64,000 bases of DNA from Azotobacter bryophylli (GTDB lineage Bacteria > Pseudomonadota > Gammaproteobacteria > Pseudomonadales > Pseudomonadaceae), in NCBI RefSeq assembly GCF_042643485.1, contig NZ_JBHRSJ010000001.1, forward strand, positions 124,001-188,000, read 5' to 3'. Made by a program: the position numbers and the translations under genes. Under the pieces are notes generated by a model that made no database searches, was not told where the DNA came from, and saw nothing but the letters and a program-made list of their open reading frames with translations. Numbering within the stretch: position 1 is the first letter of the stretch; each line of letters starts with the position of its first letter. Below, one piece after another: positions 9,006-18,169 of the stretch.

Positions 9006-9800
9006 ATGCTCATCGATCTTTCCGGCAAGACCGCCATCGTCACCGGCTCCACCGGCGGCATCGGTTTGGCCATCGCCCGCGGCCTCGCCGAGGCCGGCGC
9101 CGCGGTGGTGATCAGCGGCCGCGAGCAGGGCCGGGTTGCGGCGGCCTTGGCCGAGCTGCGCGCGACCCGGGGCGGCCCGCTGGCCCGCGGCGTGGTCGCC
9201 GATCTTGCCGACGCCGCCGGCTGCCAGGCGCTGATCGCCGCCGAGCCGAGCGCCGACATCCTGGTCAACAACCTCGGCATCTACGGCGCGAGGGATTTCT
9301 TCGAGATCGACGATGCCCACTGGGAGGAGATCTTCCAGGTCAACGTGATGAGCGGCATCCGCCTGTCCCGGCATTACGCCAGGGGCATGCGCGAGCGGGG
9401 CTGGGGGCGGATCCAGTTCATCTCCAGCGAATCGGCGCTGAACATTCCCACCGAGATGGTCCACTATGGCGTCAGCAAGACGGCGCTGCAGGGGCTGTCC
9501 CGCGGGCTGGCCAAGGTCCTGGCCGGCAGCGGCGTGACCGTCAACTCGATCCTGCCGGGGCCGACCCGCACCGAGGGGGTGATCGAGTTCATCGGCGCCA
9601 TGGCCCGCGAGCGCGGCGTCTCCCAGGCGGAGATGGAGGCCCTGTTCCTGCGCGAGAACCGCCCGACCAGCCTGATCAAGCGCTTCGCCACCCCCGAGGA
9701 GGTGGCCAACCTCTGCGTCTACGCCGCCTCGCCCCAGGCCAGCGCCACCACCGGCGCGGCCCTGCGGGTCGAGGGCGGCATCGTCGAGAGCATCGCCTGA
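9006..9800 (+). CDS. Short-chain dehydrogenase/reductase (SDR)
   Basis: A 264-residue classical SDR. The cofactor motif TGSTGGIG is at residues 13-20, NNLGIYG at 88-94, the catalytic serine in FISSES (about 140-141) and YGVSK giving Tyr154 and Lys158. The Rossmann start KTAIVTGS and the closing GGIVESIA tail are normal. An Arg in ISGRE after the second strand suggests NADP(H) but is not decisive. It lies between the dioxygenase and the DUF2218 gene with short gaps, suggesting one transcript and a shared pathway for an unidentified metabolite. Confidence 0.9.
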   Translation: MLIDLSGKTAIVTGSTGGIGLAIARGLAEAGAAVVISGREQGRVAAALAELRATRGGPLARGVVADLADAAGCQALIAAEPSADILVNNLGIYGARDFFEIDDAHWEEIFQVNVMSGIRLSRHYARGMRERGWGRIQFISSESALNIPTEMVHYGVSKTALQGLSRGLAKVLAGSGVTVNSILPGPTRTEGVIEFIGAMARERGVSQAEMEALFLRENRPTSLIKRFATPEEVANLCVYAASPQASATTGAALRVEGGIVESIA

Positions 9801-9846
9801 CATTCGTTCCCGGCCGGTGCGCCGGCGGCTCCAGAGGAGTACCCGC

Positions 9847-10143
9847 ATGACCGTTTCATCCGCCCGGATCGCCTCGCAGGACCCGGCCCGCCTGATCCGT
9901 CGCCTGTGCCGGCACTGGGCGCACAAGTTTCCCGTCAGCCTCGACGAGCGGCAGGGCGACATCCGCCTCCCGCTGGGGGATTGCCTGCTGCAGGCCGGCG
10001 AAGGGCAGTTGCTGGTCCGCCTGCGGGCCGAGGACGCCGGACAGGTCGCCCAGTTCCAGACGGTGGTCGCCGACCACCTGCAGCGCATGGCCGGCGACGA
10101 GGCGCTGGTCTTCGCCTGGCAGGCCGAGGCCCGGCCGGCCTGA
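9847..10143 (+). CDS. DUF2218 domain protein
   Basis: A 98-residue protein of the DUF2218 family, often found beside siderophore, dioxygenase or oxidoreductase genes and of unknown biochemical role. Conserved features visible are the HWAHKFPV stretch near residues 23-31, followed by a two-strand segment and RLRAEDAGQVAQFQ. The ATG at 9847 has AGAGGAG about 8 bases upstream and is preferred to an in-frame start 10 codons earlier. It is the last gene of the operon that starts with the dioxygenase. Confidence 0.8.
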   Translation: MTVSSARIASQDPARLIRRLCRHWAHKFPVSLDERQGDIRLPLGDCLLQAGEGQLLVRLRAEDAGQVAQFQTVVADHLQRMAGDEALVFAWQAEARPA

Positions 10144-10228
10144 GCGGAAGGCCCCGCCCGGGCTTGCCAGTCGGGGCACGGAAGTGCCAAGGTTCCCGGC
10201 TCCGCGAGCCACTGGATTCCGCCGCACC

Positions 10229-11449
10229 ATGCGCCTTCTGCACACGTCCGACTGGCACCTCGGCCAGCATTTCATGGGCAAGTCCCGCCAGGCCGAGCAC
10301 CAGGCCTTCTGCGCCTGGCTGATCGAGCGGGTCCGCGAGCATGAGGTGGACGCGCTGATCGTCGCCGGCGACCTGTTCGACACCGGCACCCCGCCCAGCT
10401 ACGCCCGCGAGCAGTACAACCGCTTCATCGTCGAGCTGCGCGCCACCGGCACCCGGCTGGTGGTGCTCGGCGGCAACCACGACTCGGTGGCCATGCTCGG
10501 CGAGTCGCGCACCCTGCTGGCCTGCCTGGACACCTGCGTGATTCCGGCGGTGGACGACGATCTCACCGCCCAGCTGCAGGTTCTGCAGCGGCGCGACGGT
10601 ACGCCCGGCGCCATCCTCTGCGCCATCCCCTTCATCCGCCCGCGCGACGTGCTGAAAAGCGAGGCCGGGCAGAGCGCGCGGGACAAGCAGCAGTCGCTGC
10701 AGGCCGCCATCTGCGCGCATTACCGCGCCCTGTACGAGCTGGCCGAGGCGCGCCGGGCGGAGCTGGGCGGCGGCCTGCCGATCGTCGCCAGCGGCCACCT
10801 GACCACGGTCGGCGCCAGTGCCAGCGAGTCGGTGCGGGAAATCTACGTCGGCGCCCTGGAGGCCTTTCCCACCGGGGCCTTCCCGCCGGCGGCCTACATC
10901 GCCCTCGGCCACATCCACCGGCCGCAGAAGGTCGGCGGCCTGGAGCACATCCGCTACAGCGGTTCGCCGATTCCCCTGTCCTTCGACGAGGCGCGCCAGC
11001 GCAAGGAGGTGCTGCTGGTGGACCTGGACGAAGGCGGCCTGCGGGCGGTGACGCCGCTCGCCGTGCCCTGCTTCCAGCCGCTCGCCTCGCTGCGCGGCGC
11101 GCTGGGCGAGCTGGGCGGGGCCATCGCCGAGGCGGCCGCGCAGGGCAGCGCCGAGCGGCCGGTGTGGCTGGAGGTGCAGGTCGTCGCCGACGACCATCTG
11201 GCCGACCTGCAGGCGCGCATCGCCGGGCTCTGCGAAGGCCTGCCGGTGGAGGTGCTGCGCATCCGCCGCGAGCGCGGCGGCATGGCCGCGACGCTCCGCC
11301 GCGAGGCCCAGGAGACCCTCGACGAGCTGAGCGCCGAGGATGTGTTCGAGCAGCGCCTGGCCGGCGAGACGCTGGCGCCGCCGCTGCCGGAGCGCCTGCG
11401 TGGGCTCTACCGCCAGGTCCTCGGCGAGCTGCGGGAGGGCGAGGCATGA
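10229..11449 (+). CDS. sbcD: DNA repair exonuclease subunit SbcD (Mre11-like)
   Basis: The 406-residue nuclease subunit of SbcCD, which cuts hairpins and processes blocked double-strand ends in the cytoplasm. Metallophosphoesterase motifs run in order: TSDWHLGQ (residues 6-13), VAGDLFDTG, LGGNHDS, ASGHLTTVG and ALGHIHRPQ. A capping domain follows to the C-terminus. The start MRLLHTSDWHL is at 10229; an in-frame ATG 15 codons upstream lies before the conserved start. The stop overlaps the sbcC start as ATGA at 11446-11449, so the two subunits are translationally coupled. Confidence 0.95.
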   Translation: MRLLHTSDWHLGQHFMGKSRQAEHQAFCAWLIERVREHEVDALIVAGDLFDTGTPPSYAREQYNRFIVELRATGTRLVVLGGNHDSVAMLGESRTLLACLDTCVIPAVDDDLTAQLQVLQRRDGTPGAILCAIPFIRPRDVLKSEAGQSARDKQQSLQAAICAHYRALYELAEARRAELGGGLPIVASGHLTTVGASASESVREIYVGALEAFPTGAFPPAAYIALGHIHRPQKVGGLEHIRYSGSPIPLSFDEARQRKEVLLVDLDEGGLRAVTPLAVPCFQPLASLRGALGELGGAIAEAAAQGSAERPVWLEVQVVADDHLADLQARIAGLCEGLPVEVLRIRRERGGMAATLRREAQETLDELSAEDVFEQRLAGETLAPPLPERLRGLYRQVLGELREGEA

Positions 11450-14400
11450 AGATCCTCAGCCTGCGCCTGAAGAACCTCAACTCGCTGAAGGGCGAGTGGA
11501 AAATCGACTTTCGCGCCGAGCCGTTCAAGGACAACGGCCTGTTCGCCATCACCGGGCCCACCGGCGCCGGCAAGACCACCCTGCTCGACGCCATCTGTCT
11601 GGCGCTCTACCACCGCACGCCGCGCATGGACCGGATCTCCAAGGAGACCAACGAGCTGATGACCCGGCACACCGCCGAGTGCCTGGCCGAGGTGGAATTC
11701 GAGGTCCGGGGCGAGGGCTACCGGGCCTTCTGGAGCCAGCGCCGCGCCCGCGACAGGGCCGACGGCGCGCTGCAGCCGGCCACCGCCGAGCTGGCGCACC
11801 TGGACGGGCGGATCATCAGCGACAAGCTGAGCGAGAAGCCGAAGGAGGTGGCGCGGCTGACCGGCCTCGACTTCGAGCGCTTCACCAAATCCATGCTGCT
11901 GGCCCAGGGCGGTTTCGCCGCCTTCCTCGAGGCCAACGCCAACCAGCGCGCCGAGTTGCTCGAGGAGCTGACCGGCACCGACATCTACGGGCAGATTTCC
12001 CAGCGGGTCTATGCCCACGCCAAGCAGGCGGGCGAAGCGCTGGGCCTGCTGAAGGCGCGGGCCGCGGGCGTCGAACTGCTGAGCGACGAGCAGCGGCGGG
12101 ACCTGGAGGAGCAGGCCGCCACCCTGGCCGCGGAAGAAGCGCCGCTGCGGGCGCAGCAGGCCGAGCTGCAGGCCCAGTGCCAGTGGCGCGAGGCGGTGGC
12201 CGGCGCCGAACAGCGCTGCCAGGGCGCGGCGCTGGTCCGCCGGCAGGCCGAGCAGGCGCTGGCCGAAGCCACCCCGCAGCTGCAGCGGCTGGCGGCCAGC
12301 GAGCCGGCGATCCGGCTGCGGCCGGCTCACCAGGCCTGGCTGCAGGCCCGACTGCAGCTGGAGCAGGGCGAGCGGCAGTTCGGCCAGACCCGCCAGGAAG
12401 AGCATCAGGCCAGAGCCGCGGTGGGCCGCCTGCTCTGGCGCGCCAGCCAGTTGAGCCTGCAGATCGTCCAGACTAGCCGGGAACATGCCCAGCGGCTCGG
12501 CGAGCAGCACCGGCAACTGGCGCAGCAACTGATCGAGCAGGCCCGCCATGGCGAGCTGGGCGAGCGTCTCGGCCTCTGGCGCGGGCAGTTCGAGAGTCGT
12601 CGTCATTTCCGCGAGGAGATCGCCGCGATCTCGGCGCGCCAGCGCAACGAGCAACAGGCCCTGGAGGCGCTGGGCATTGAGTATCGGCAGCAGCAGGAGC
12701 GGTTGCAGGCACAGCAGACGCGGCTGACGGCGGCTCGAGCCGCCGAGCAGCAGGCCCGGGACGCCCTCGCCGCGCTGTTGCAGGGGCAGGACGAAAGCGC
12801 CCTGCGCGAGCGCTGGCAGCAACTGCATGCCCAGCGCAGCCTGCTGCAGCAGCTGGAGCAGACCGCCGGTCAGCGCAGCCAGGGCGAGGCGCGCCTCGCC
12901 GCGCTCGCCCGCGAGCTGGAGGACACGGAGCGGCGGCACGGCGAGCAGAGTGCCCGGCGTGAAGCCCTGCGCCTGCGCTACAAGGACCTCAACGCCCTGG
13001 TGGCGGCCAAGAAGCAGCTGCTGGCGCAGGAGCAGCGGATCCTCGATCTGGAAGCCCATCGCAGCCAGCTGCAGCCCGGCGAGCCCTGTCCGCTGTGCGG
13101 CTCCCTCGAACACCCGGCCGTGGAGGCCTATCGGGCGCTGGACGTCTCGGCCAGCGAGCAGGCCCTGCTGGCCTGCCAGGCGGAACTGGACGACGTGCTC
13201 CGCCAGGGCGAGGCGACGCGGGATGCGCTAGCCGTGCTTGAGGCCGAACTCAAGACCCTGCGCCAGCGCCGCGCCCAAGACGAGGCCGATCTGGCCCAGC
13301 ATCGCGAGCGCTGGCGGCAGCTGTGCCGCGAGCTGGGCGTCGAGCTGGCCGACGCCGCCGACCTCGAACGGCGGCAGGGCGAGCTGGCCGCCCAGTTGGA
13401 GGCCCAGCAGCAGCGCCTCCAGCAGCTCGAGCACGACAAGCGGGCGCTGGAGCTGGCCGGCGAGATCCGCCTGCAGGAGGAGCGGGGCTGCGAACAGGGC
13501 GAGCGGCAGCTGCAGGTGCTCGATGCGCGCCGGCAGGGCCAGGAGAAGGGTCTGGCCGCCCTCGCCGAGCAGCTGGCCGAGCTGCAGGCGACGCTGTCGC
13601 GCTGCGAGGAGGGCCTCGCCGCCGATCTGGCCGGCCTCGGCTACGACCTGGCGGAAGCGGGCGGCGACTGGCTCGCCCTCCGCCAGGCAGACTGGCAGGA
13701 CTGGCAACAGAAACAGAACCGCCTGCAGCAGCTGGAGCGCGAGCGGCTGGCCCAGCGCGCCGCCGTCGAGGTCGCCGAGAAGGAGGCCGAACTCTGGCAG
13801 CAGCGCTGGCGCGCTCTGGACGAGGCCGAGCCGGCGTCCCCGGCGGCGAGCGCCGATCCGCAGGCGGATCTGCACGAGGCGGAGGCCGGGCTGAACGTCG
13901 CCCGGCAACGGGCCGACGAGCTGGGCGGGCGTCTGCGCTCCCTGGAGGAGCAGCTGGAGCAATATCGCCGGCAATGCACCGCCTGTGTCGAGACCTGGCA
14001 GCAGCAGCTGGCGCAGAGTCCGTTCGCCGACGAAGAGGCATTCCTGGGAGCACTGCTCGACGAGTCCGAGCGCGGCCGGCTGCAGGAGCTCCGCCAGCGC
14101 CTGGAGCGGGCGCAGACCGAGACCCTGGCCCTGCTCGCCGACGCCGAACACCAGCTCGCCCAGCTGCTCGCCGAGCCGAAGACCGGCGCCGGCCGCGAGG
14201 AGCTGGAGCAGCAGCTGCAGGCGCTGGCCGGGCAGCTCAGGACCCTGGCCGAGCGCCAGGGGGAAATCCGCGCCCAGCTCAGGGCCGACGAGCAGCGCCG
14301 GCAGAACCAGCAGGCGCTGTTCGCCGAGATCGAGCGCCAGCAGGGCGACTACGATCTCTGGCAGCACCTCAACGGCCTGATCGGCTCGGCGGACGGTGCC

Positions 14401-14871
14401 AAGTACCGCCGCTTCGCCCAGGGCCTGACCCTGGATCACCTGGTTCATCTGGCCAACCGCCAGCTGGTCCGTCTGCACGGCCGCTACCAGCTGGCGCGGC
14501 GCGCCGGCGGCGAGCTGGAACTGGAGGTGGTGGATACCTGGCAGGCCGACGCCGCCCGCGATACCCGCACCCTCTCCGGCGGCGAGTGCTTCCTGGTCAG
14601 TCTGGCCCTGGCCCTGGCCCTGTCCGACCTGGTCAGCCACAAGACCAGCATCGATTCGCTGTTCCTCGACGAGGGCTTCGGCACCCTCGACGGCGAAACC
14701 CTGGAAGTGGCGCTGGACGCCCTGGACAGCCTGAACGCCAGCGGCAAGATGATCGGCGTGATCAGCCACGTGGAGGCGCTGAAGGAGCGCATCCCGGTGC
14801 AGATAAAGGTCAGCAAGGGCTTCGGCATGGGGTACAGTGCGCTGGAGCGGCGTTTCGCCGTGCCGGGATAA
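11446..14871 (+). CDS. sbcC: DNA repair ATPase SbcC (Rad50-like)
   Basis: The 1141-residue SMC-like partner of SbcD. The N-terminal Walker A GPTGAGKT is at residues 37-44. Two very long Gln/Glu/Ala/Leu-rich coiled-coil arms surround a zinc hook, PCPLCGSLEHP, near residue 548. The ATPase signature TLSGGECFLVSLALA and Walker B SLFLDEGFGTLD are near the C-terminus. ATP binding brings the heads together and controls the SbcD nuclease. The coiled-coil region is extremely GC-rich, which produces very long but meaningless frames on the opposite strand. Confidence 0.95.
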   Translation: MKILSLRLKNLNSLKGEWKIDFRAEPFKDNGLFAITGPTGAGKTTLLDAICLALYHRTPRMDRISKETNELMTRHTAECLAEVEFEVRGEGYRAFWSQRRARDRADGALQPATAELAHLDGRIISDKLSEKPKEVARLTGLDFERFTKSMLLAQGGFAAFLEANANQRAELLEELTGTDIYGQISQRVYAHAKQAGEALGLLKARAAGVELLSDEQRRDLEEQAATLAAEEAPLRAQQAELQAQCQWREAVAGAEQRCQGAALVRRQAEQALAEATPQLQRLAASEPAIRLRPAHQAWLQARLQLEQGERQFGQTRQEEHQARAAVGRLLWRASQLSLQIVQTSREHAQRLGEQHRQLAQQLIEQARHGELGERLGLWRGQFESRRHFREEIAAISARQRNEQQALEALGIEYRQQQERLQAQQTRLTAARAAEQQARDALAALLQGQDESALRERWQQLHAQRSLLQQLEQTAGQRSQGEARLAALARELEDTERRHGEQSARREALRLRYKDLNALVAAKKQLLAQEQRILDLEAHRSQLQPGEPCPLCGSLEHPAVEAYRALDVSASEQALLACQAELDDVLRQGEATRDALAVLEAELKTLRQRRAQDEADLAQHRERWRQLCRELGVELADAADLERRQGELAAQLEAQQQRLQQLEHDKRALELAGEIRLQEERGCEQGERQLQVLDARRQGQEKGLAALAEQLAELQATLSRCEEGLAADLAGLGYDLAEAGGDWLALRQADWQDWQQKQNRLQQLERERLAQRAAVEVAEKEAELWQQRWRALDEAEPASPAASADPQADLHEAEAGLNVARQRADELGGRLRSLEEQLEQYRRQCTACVETWQQQLAQSPFADEEAFLGALLDESERGRLQELRQRLERAQTETLALLADAEHQLAQLLAEPKTGAGREELEQQLQALAGQLRTLAERQGEIRAQLRADEQRRQNQQALFAEIERQQGDYDLWQHLNGLIGSADGAKYRRFAQGLTLDHLVHLANRQLVRLHGRYQLARRAGGELELEVVDTWQADAARDTRTLSGGECFLVSLALALALSDLVSHKTSIDSLFLDEGFGTLDGETLEVALDALDSLNASGKMIGVISHVEALKERIPVQIKVSKGFGMGYSALERRFAVPG

Positions 14872-14935
14872 CAGCAGGGGCGAACGGCATCCGCCCCTCA
14901 CATGACCGATAACAACAAGAAAGGAGCGTCATTCC

Positions 14936-15478
14936 ATGTTGATGAAAGCCGAAACCTCGGCCTTGCTGATCGTCGATATCCAGCAGAAGCTGGTGCCCGC
15001 CCTCGACGGGGCGTCCGCGCTGGTCGAACACAGCCTCTGGCTGAGCCGGGTGGCGCGCCGGCTCGACGTACCGCTGCTGGTTAGCGAGCAGTATCCCCAG
15101 GGCCTCGGTCCGACCGTCGCCGAGTTGCAGCCCCTGCTCGATGGGGCCCCGATCCTCGAGAAACTGCACTTTTCCGCGGCCCGCGAACCGGACCTGTTCC
15201 TGATGCCCGGCGGCGACCGTGCGCAATTCGTGGTCTGCGGCTGCGAGGCGCACATCTGCGTGCTGCAGACGGTGCTCGACCTGCTCGCCCAGGGGCGGCA
15301 GGTCTTCGTGGTCGCCGAGGCGGTCGCTTCGCGCCAGCCGGCGAACAAGGCCCTGGCCCTGGAGCGCATGCGCCAGGCCGGTGCCGCCATCGTTTCGCGG
15401 GAGATGGTGGCCTACGAATGGCTGGAGCGAGCCGGCAGCGAGCTGTTCCGTGCCGTGAGTCGGGAATACCTGCGCTGA
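14936..15478 (+). CDS. Isochorismatase-family cysteine hydrolase
   Basis: A 180-residue cytoplasmic hydrolase of the isochorismatase-like superfamily (YcaC type). The presumed catalytic triad is Asp14 (LLIVDIQQ), Lys76 (ILEKLHFS) and Cys108 (CGCEAHICVLQ). The fold is complete, with a normal C-terminus. Substrates in this branch are mostly unknown; relatives hydrolyse small amides. The ATG at 14936 follows AGGAGCG; an alternative ATG lies two codons in. It is downstream of sbcC but separated by 64 bases, and appears to be its own unit. Confidence 0.85.
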   Translation: MLMKAETSALLIVDIQQKLVPALDGASALVEHSLWLSRVARRLDVPLLVSEQYPQGLGPTVAELQPLLDGAPILEKLHFSAAREPDLFLMPGGDRAQFVVCGCEAHICVLQTVLDLLAQGRQVFVVAEAVASRQPANKALALERMRQAGAAIVSREMVAYEWLERAGSELFRAVSREYLR

Positions 15479-15589
15479 TCCACTGACGCCCGGAACCCGG
15501 GCCGCCGCCCGCAGTCTGTGAACCAGTCAGGCGGGTGCCTGGCCGCTCCCGCATTTACCCCCATCCATAACAAGAAAAGGACAAGCTCG

Positions 15590-16375
15590 ATGACGGTTCT
15601 GTCAGGGGGCCAGACGGCCCTCCATTACGAATTGATCGACGGCGACACGGACAAGCCCTATCTGGTCTTCCTGCACGAAGGTCTGGGCTGCACGGCGATG
15701 TGGAAGGACTTTCCCCGTTCGCTCTGTCAGGCCACCGGCTGCCCGGGGCTGGTCTACGACCGGCTCGGTTATGGTGCATCGCCCGCACTCACCCAGCCCC
15801 GCACCCTCCATTACCTGCACCGCTACGCCCTGGACGAGCTGCCGCGGCTGATCTCCAGCCTGATTCCGGAACGCGACTACGTCCTGGTCGGCCACTCGGA
15901 CGGCGCCAGCATCGGCCTGATCCATGCCTCGGAGCGCCCGGCCCGCCTGCGTGGGCTGGTTTGCGAGGCGGCCCATGTGTTCGTCGAGGCCGAAACCATC
16001 AAGGGCATCGAGACTGCCGTCGAGGCTTCCCAGGCAGGCAAATTGCAAGGGCTGGAGAAATATCACGGAAGCAAGACCGCCGGCGTCTTCCGGGCCTGGT
16101 CCGAGACCTGGCTGTCGGACTGGTTCCGGCACTGGAACATCGAGTACCTGCTCCCCGCCATCGACTGCCCGCTGCTGGTGGTGCAGGGCCTGGAGGACCA
16201 GTACGCCACCCTGGCCCAGGTCGAGGCCATCGTGTCGCAGGCCCGCCACGGCTGGAAGCTGCTGGTGGAGAACTGCGGGCACACGCCGCATCTGGAGCGC
16301 CCGGCCGAACTGCTGCAGTTGATGCAGGCGTTCATCGAGGAGCTGCCGCAGACGAGCGCCTGCCTGTCCGGCTGA
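15590..16375 (+). CDS. Alpha/beta hydrolase
   Basis: A 261-residue alpha/beta-hydrolase-fold enzyme. The oxyanion segment FLHEGLGC is at residues 27-34, the nucleophile elbow GHSDGAS places Ser103, the acid is Asp203 in QGLEDQYA, and CGHTPHLERP supplies His231. A helical lid lies between residues 135 and 190. No signal peptide is present. I chose the ATG at 15590, with AAAGGA upstream, over an earlier in-frame start adding 24 non-homologous residues. Substrate unknown; family relatives include esterases and enol-lactone-type hydrolases. Confidence 0.85.
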   Translation: MTVLSGGQTALHYELIDGDTDKPYLVFLHEGLGCTAMWKDFPRSLCQATGCPGLVYDRLGYGASPALTQPRTLHYLHRYALDELPRLISSLIPERDYVLVGHSDGASIGLIHASERPARLRGLVCEAAHVFVEAETIKGIETAVEASQAGKLQGLEKYHGSKTAGVFRAWSETWLSDWFRHWNIEYLLPAIDCPLLVVQGLEDQYATLAQVEAIVSQARHGWKLLVENCGHTPHLERPAELLQLMQAFIEELPQTSACLSG

Positions 16376-16469
16376 ATCCCTTGCCCTCGGTCATGGAAGA
16401 TTTTCCGTGACGCATTAACGTAACGAATTCCTTGTAAATAGCTGCCATGGCTATCTGGAGCTGTGTGGT

Positions 16470-16709
16470 ATGTCCCCCCTTATCGAACTCGCCCAACAAA
16501 TTGAGCAACTCTATCCATTGAAGGACAAGAAAGTCGGCAAGCGTTATCGGGTCGTCAGCGAACTGGCCGGCATGACCGAGCTGGAGGAAATCGGCGGCGC
16601 TCCGCGCTATGTCAGCACCGCCGAACTCAAGGACCGCGGCCGCTGGGATCATGCCGTGGCCGAGCGCCGATCCCCCTGGCGCTCCAGCGTCAGTCGCGGT
16701 CGGCTCTGA
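16470..16709 (+). CDS. Small conserved-looking protein of unknown function
   Basis: A 79-residue soluble protein, not recognised. It starts MSPLIELAQQIEQLYP after a GGAG site about 10 bases upstream. It has a helical N-terminus, a charged middle (KDKKVGKRYRVVSELAG) and a very Arg/Ser-rich tail (RRSPWRSSVSRGRL). The ordered N-terminal half looks like real protein; the basic tail could be genuine or a read-on. It converges on rlmF, 75 bases downstream. Confidence 0.5.
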   Translation: MSPLIELAQQIEQLYPLKDKKVGKRYRVVSELAGMTELEEIGGAPRYVSTAELKDRGRWDHAVAERRSPWRSSVSRGRL

Positions 16710-16784
16710 AAGTGGCGGCCCCTGCGCCGCCGTCCGCATCATCGATCGTGCCCCGCAGGGGCATATGTCTATCCTGTTCCACCG

Positions 16785-17780
16785 TCATCGCCGCTCGCTC
16801 GCCTGCCAGCGGGTTTCCCGCCAGAGACGCCGCCCCTCGGCGTCGAGGAAGGTCCAGGCGACGAAGCGGCTCTGCTTCTGTCCCTGGGCCATGGGCACCG
16901 TACGCACCTCGCGGGCGCCGGCCTTCTTCAGCGCGGTCTGGACGACCGGCAGGTTGCCGGCCTTGGAGACCAGGCTGCTGAACCAGTAGATCTGTCCGGC
17001 GAAATGAGCGCTTTCCGCGATCATGCGCCGCAGGAATCCCGCCTCCCCGCCTTCGCAGTGGAGTTCCGCCCCCTGACCGCCGAAGTTCAGCAGCGGCAGC
17101 TTGCGGGCCGGGTCGAGTTTGCCGAGGTTGTGCCATTTGCGTCGGCTGCCGCTCACGGCCTCTTCCTGAGAGGCGTGGAAGGGCGGGTTGCACAGGGTCA
17201 GATCGAAGCGCTCGTCCGCTTTCAGCAGGCCCTGGAAGACGTGCCGGGGATCGGCCTGACGGCGCAGCCGGATGGCGTCCTGCAGGCGGTTGGCCTGGAC
17301 GATGGTCGCGGCCGAGGCCAGGGCGGTCTCGTCGATGTCCGCGCCGAGAAAGCGCCAGCCGTATTCGTGATGACCGATCAGCGGATAGATGCAGTTGGCG
17401 CCGACGCCGATGTCCAGTGCCCGGACCGTCGCGCCGCGCGGGATGGCGCCCTCGTTGCCGTCGGCCAGCAGGTCGGCCAGGCCGTGCAGGTAGTCGGCGC
17501 GCCCGGGAATCGGCGGGCACAGGTAGGTTGGGGGAATGTCCCAGTGGCGGATGCCGTAGTAATCGGCCAGCAGGGCGCGGTTCAGCGTCTTCACCGCCTG
17601 CGGATCGGCGAAGTCGATGCTCTTCTTGCCGTACGGGTTGACGATGACGAACTCCGCCAGGGCCGGGTGCCGGCGGATCAGCGCCGGAAAGTCATAGCGG
17701 CCCTGATGGCGGTTGCGCGGGTGCAGCGAAGCCTTCTTCGGCGGCTGGCTGGGCGATGGGGGACGGGACTTGCTCGGCAT
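16785..17780 (-). CDS. rlmF: 23S rRNA (adenine-N6)-methyltransferase RlmF
   Basis: The 331-residue enzyme methylates A1618 of 23S rRNA using S-adenosylmethionine. It has the family start (LHPRNRHQGRYDFPAL), the SAM loop RALDIGVGANCIYPLIG and the catalytic N6-methyltransferase motif NPPFHAS. FYWF-like IYWFSSLVSK and the C-terminal KQSRFVAWTF are also typical. I took the ATG at 17778-17780; a start 15 codons earlier (17825) is possible, but that leader lacks conservation. The N-terminal Lys/Pro/Ser-rich stretch before residue 20 is common in Pseudomonas copies. Confidence 0.92.
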   Translation of the reverse strand: MPSKSRPPSPSQPPKKASLHPRNRHQGRYDFPALIRRHPALAEFVIVNPYGKKSIDFADPQAVKTLNRALLADYYGIRHWDIPPTYLCPPIPGRADYLHGLADLLADGNEGAIPRGATVRALDIGVGANCIYPLIGHHEYGWRFLGADIDETALASAATIVQANRLQDAIRLRRQADPRHVFQGLLKADERFDLTLCNPPFHASQEEAVSGSRRKWHNLGKLDPARKLPLLNFGGQGAELHCEGGEAGFLRRMIAESAHFAGQIYWFSSLVSKAGNLPVVQTALKKAGAREVRTVPMAQGQKQSRFVAWTFLDAEGRRLWRETRWQASERR

Positions 17781-17855
17781 TGCGGAGATGGCGGCGGTGA
17801 CGAAGGGGACGGGATTGTCCCACAAGTCGGGCCGGATACGCAGGCGCCGGCCCGC

Positions 17856-18152
17856 TCAGGGATAGCCGAGCAGGCCCTTGATCCGCGGCAGGTGCTCGCC
17901 GATCCAGCGCTTGTCGATGGCGCCCCAGTCGCGGATGCGGTAATGGCCGGCGTTGTGGCGCTCGCCGTCCTCCTGCTCGAACACGCAGTCGATGTCCATA
18001 TCCGCGAGCGCCGCCAGGGTGTCCTGGGCGGTGCGTCGCGGCATTCCGGTGGCGGCCATCAGCGCCGGGATGTTGGTGGCCGCACCGCTGTCGATCAGCC
18101 AGGCCAGGTACAGGCGGCGGTAGAAGCTGGTGCGGGTCTTGCTCGCGTCCAT
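17856..18152 (-). CDS. Winged helix-turn-helix protein
   Basis: A 98-residue protein whose N-terminal two thirds looks like a winged helix: YRRLYLAWLIDSG, then NIPALMAATGMPRRTAQDTLAALADM as helix-turn-helix, then a short wing and a RIRDWGAIDKRWI C-terminal helix. This is a recognisable Pseudomonas small HTH family, but its target is unknown. It lies just downstream of nhaD in the same orientation (17 bases between them), so it may share the antiporter's transcript. Confidence 0.75.
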   Translation of the reverse strand: MDASKTRTSFYRRLYLAWLIDSGAATNIPALMAATGMPRRTAQDTLAALADMDIDCVFEQEDGERHNAGHYRIRDWGAIDKRWIGEHLPRIKGLLGYP

Positions 18153-18169
18153 GTGCAGTGATCCGGTTC

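Noticed and set aside
8058..10190. 710-codon reverse-strand frame over the dioxygenase-SDR operon
   Set aside because: It is a GC-driven shadow of three well-supported forward genes and has no recognisable domain.
11164..11445. 94-codon N-terminal extension of SbcC
   Set aside because: It lies inside sbcD in another frame and lacks similarity; the ATGA coupling at 11446 gives the conserved start.
11407..14901. Very long reverse-strand frames (568 and 557 codons) across sbcC
   Set aside because: They mirror the Gln/Glu/Ala-rich coiled-coil codons of sbcC, have repetitive Leu/Gln/Ala composition and no ribosome sites or family motifs.
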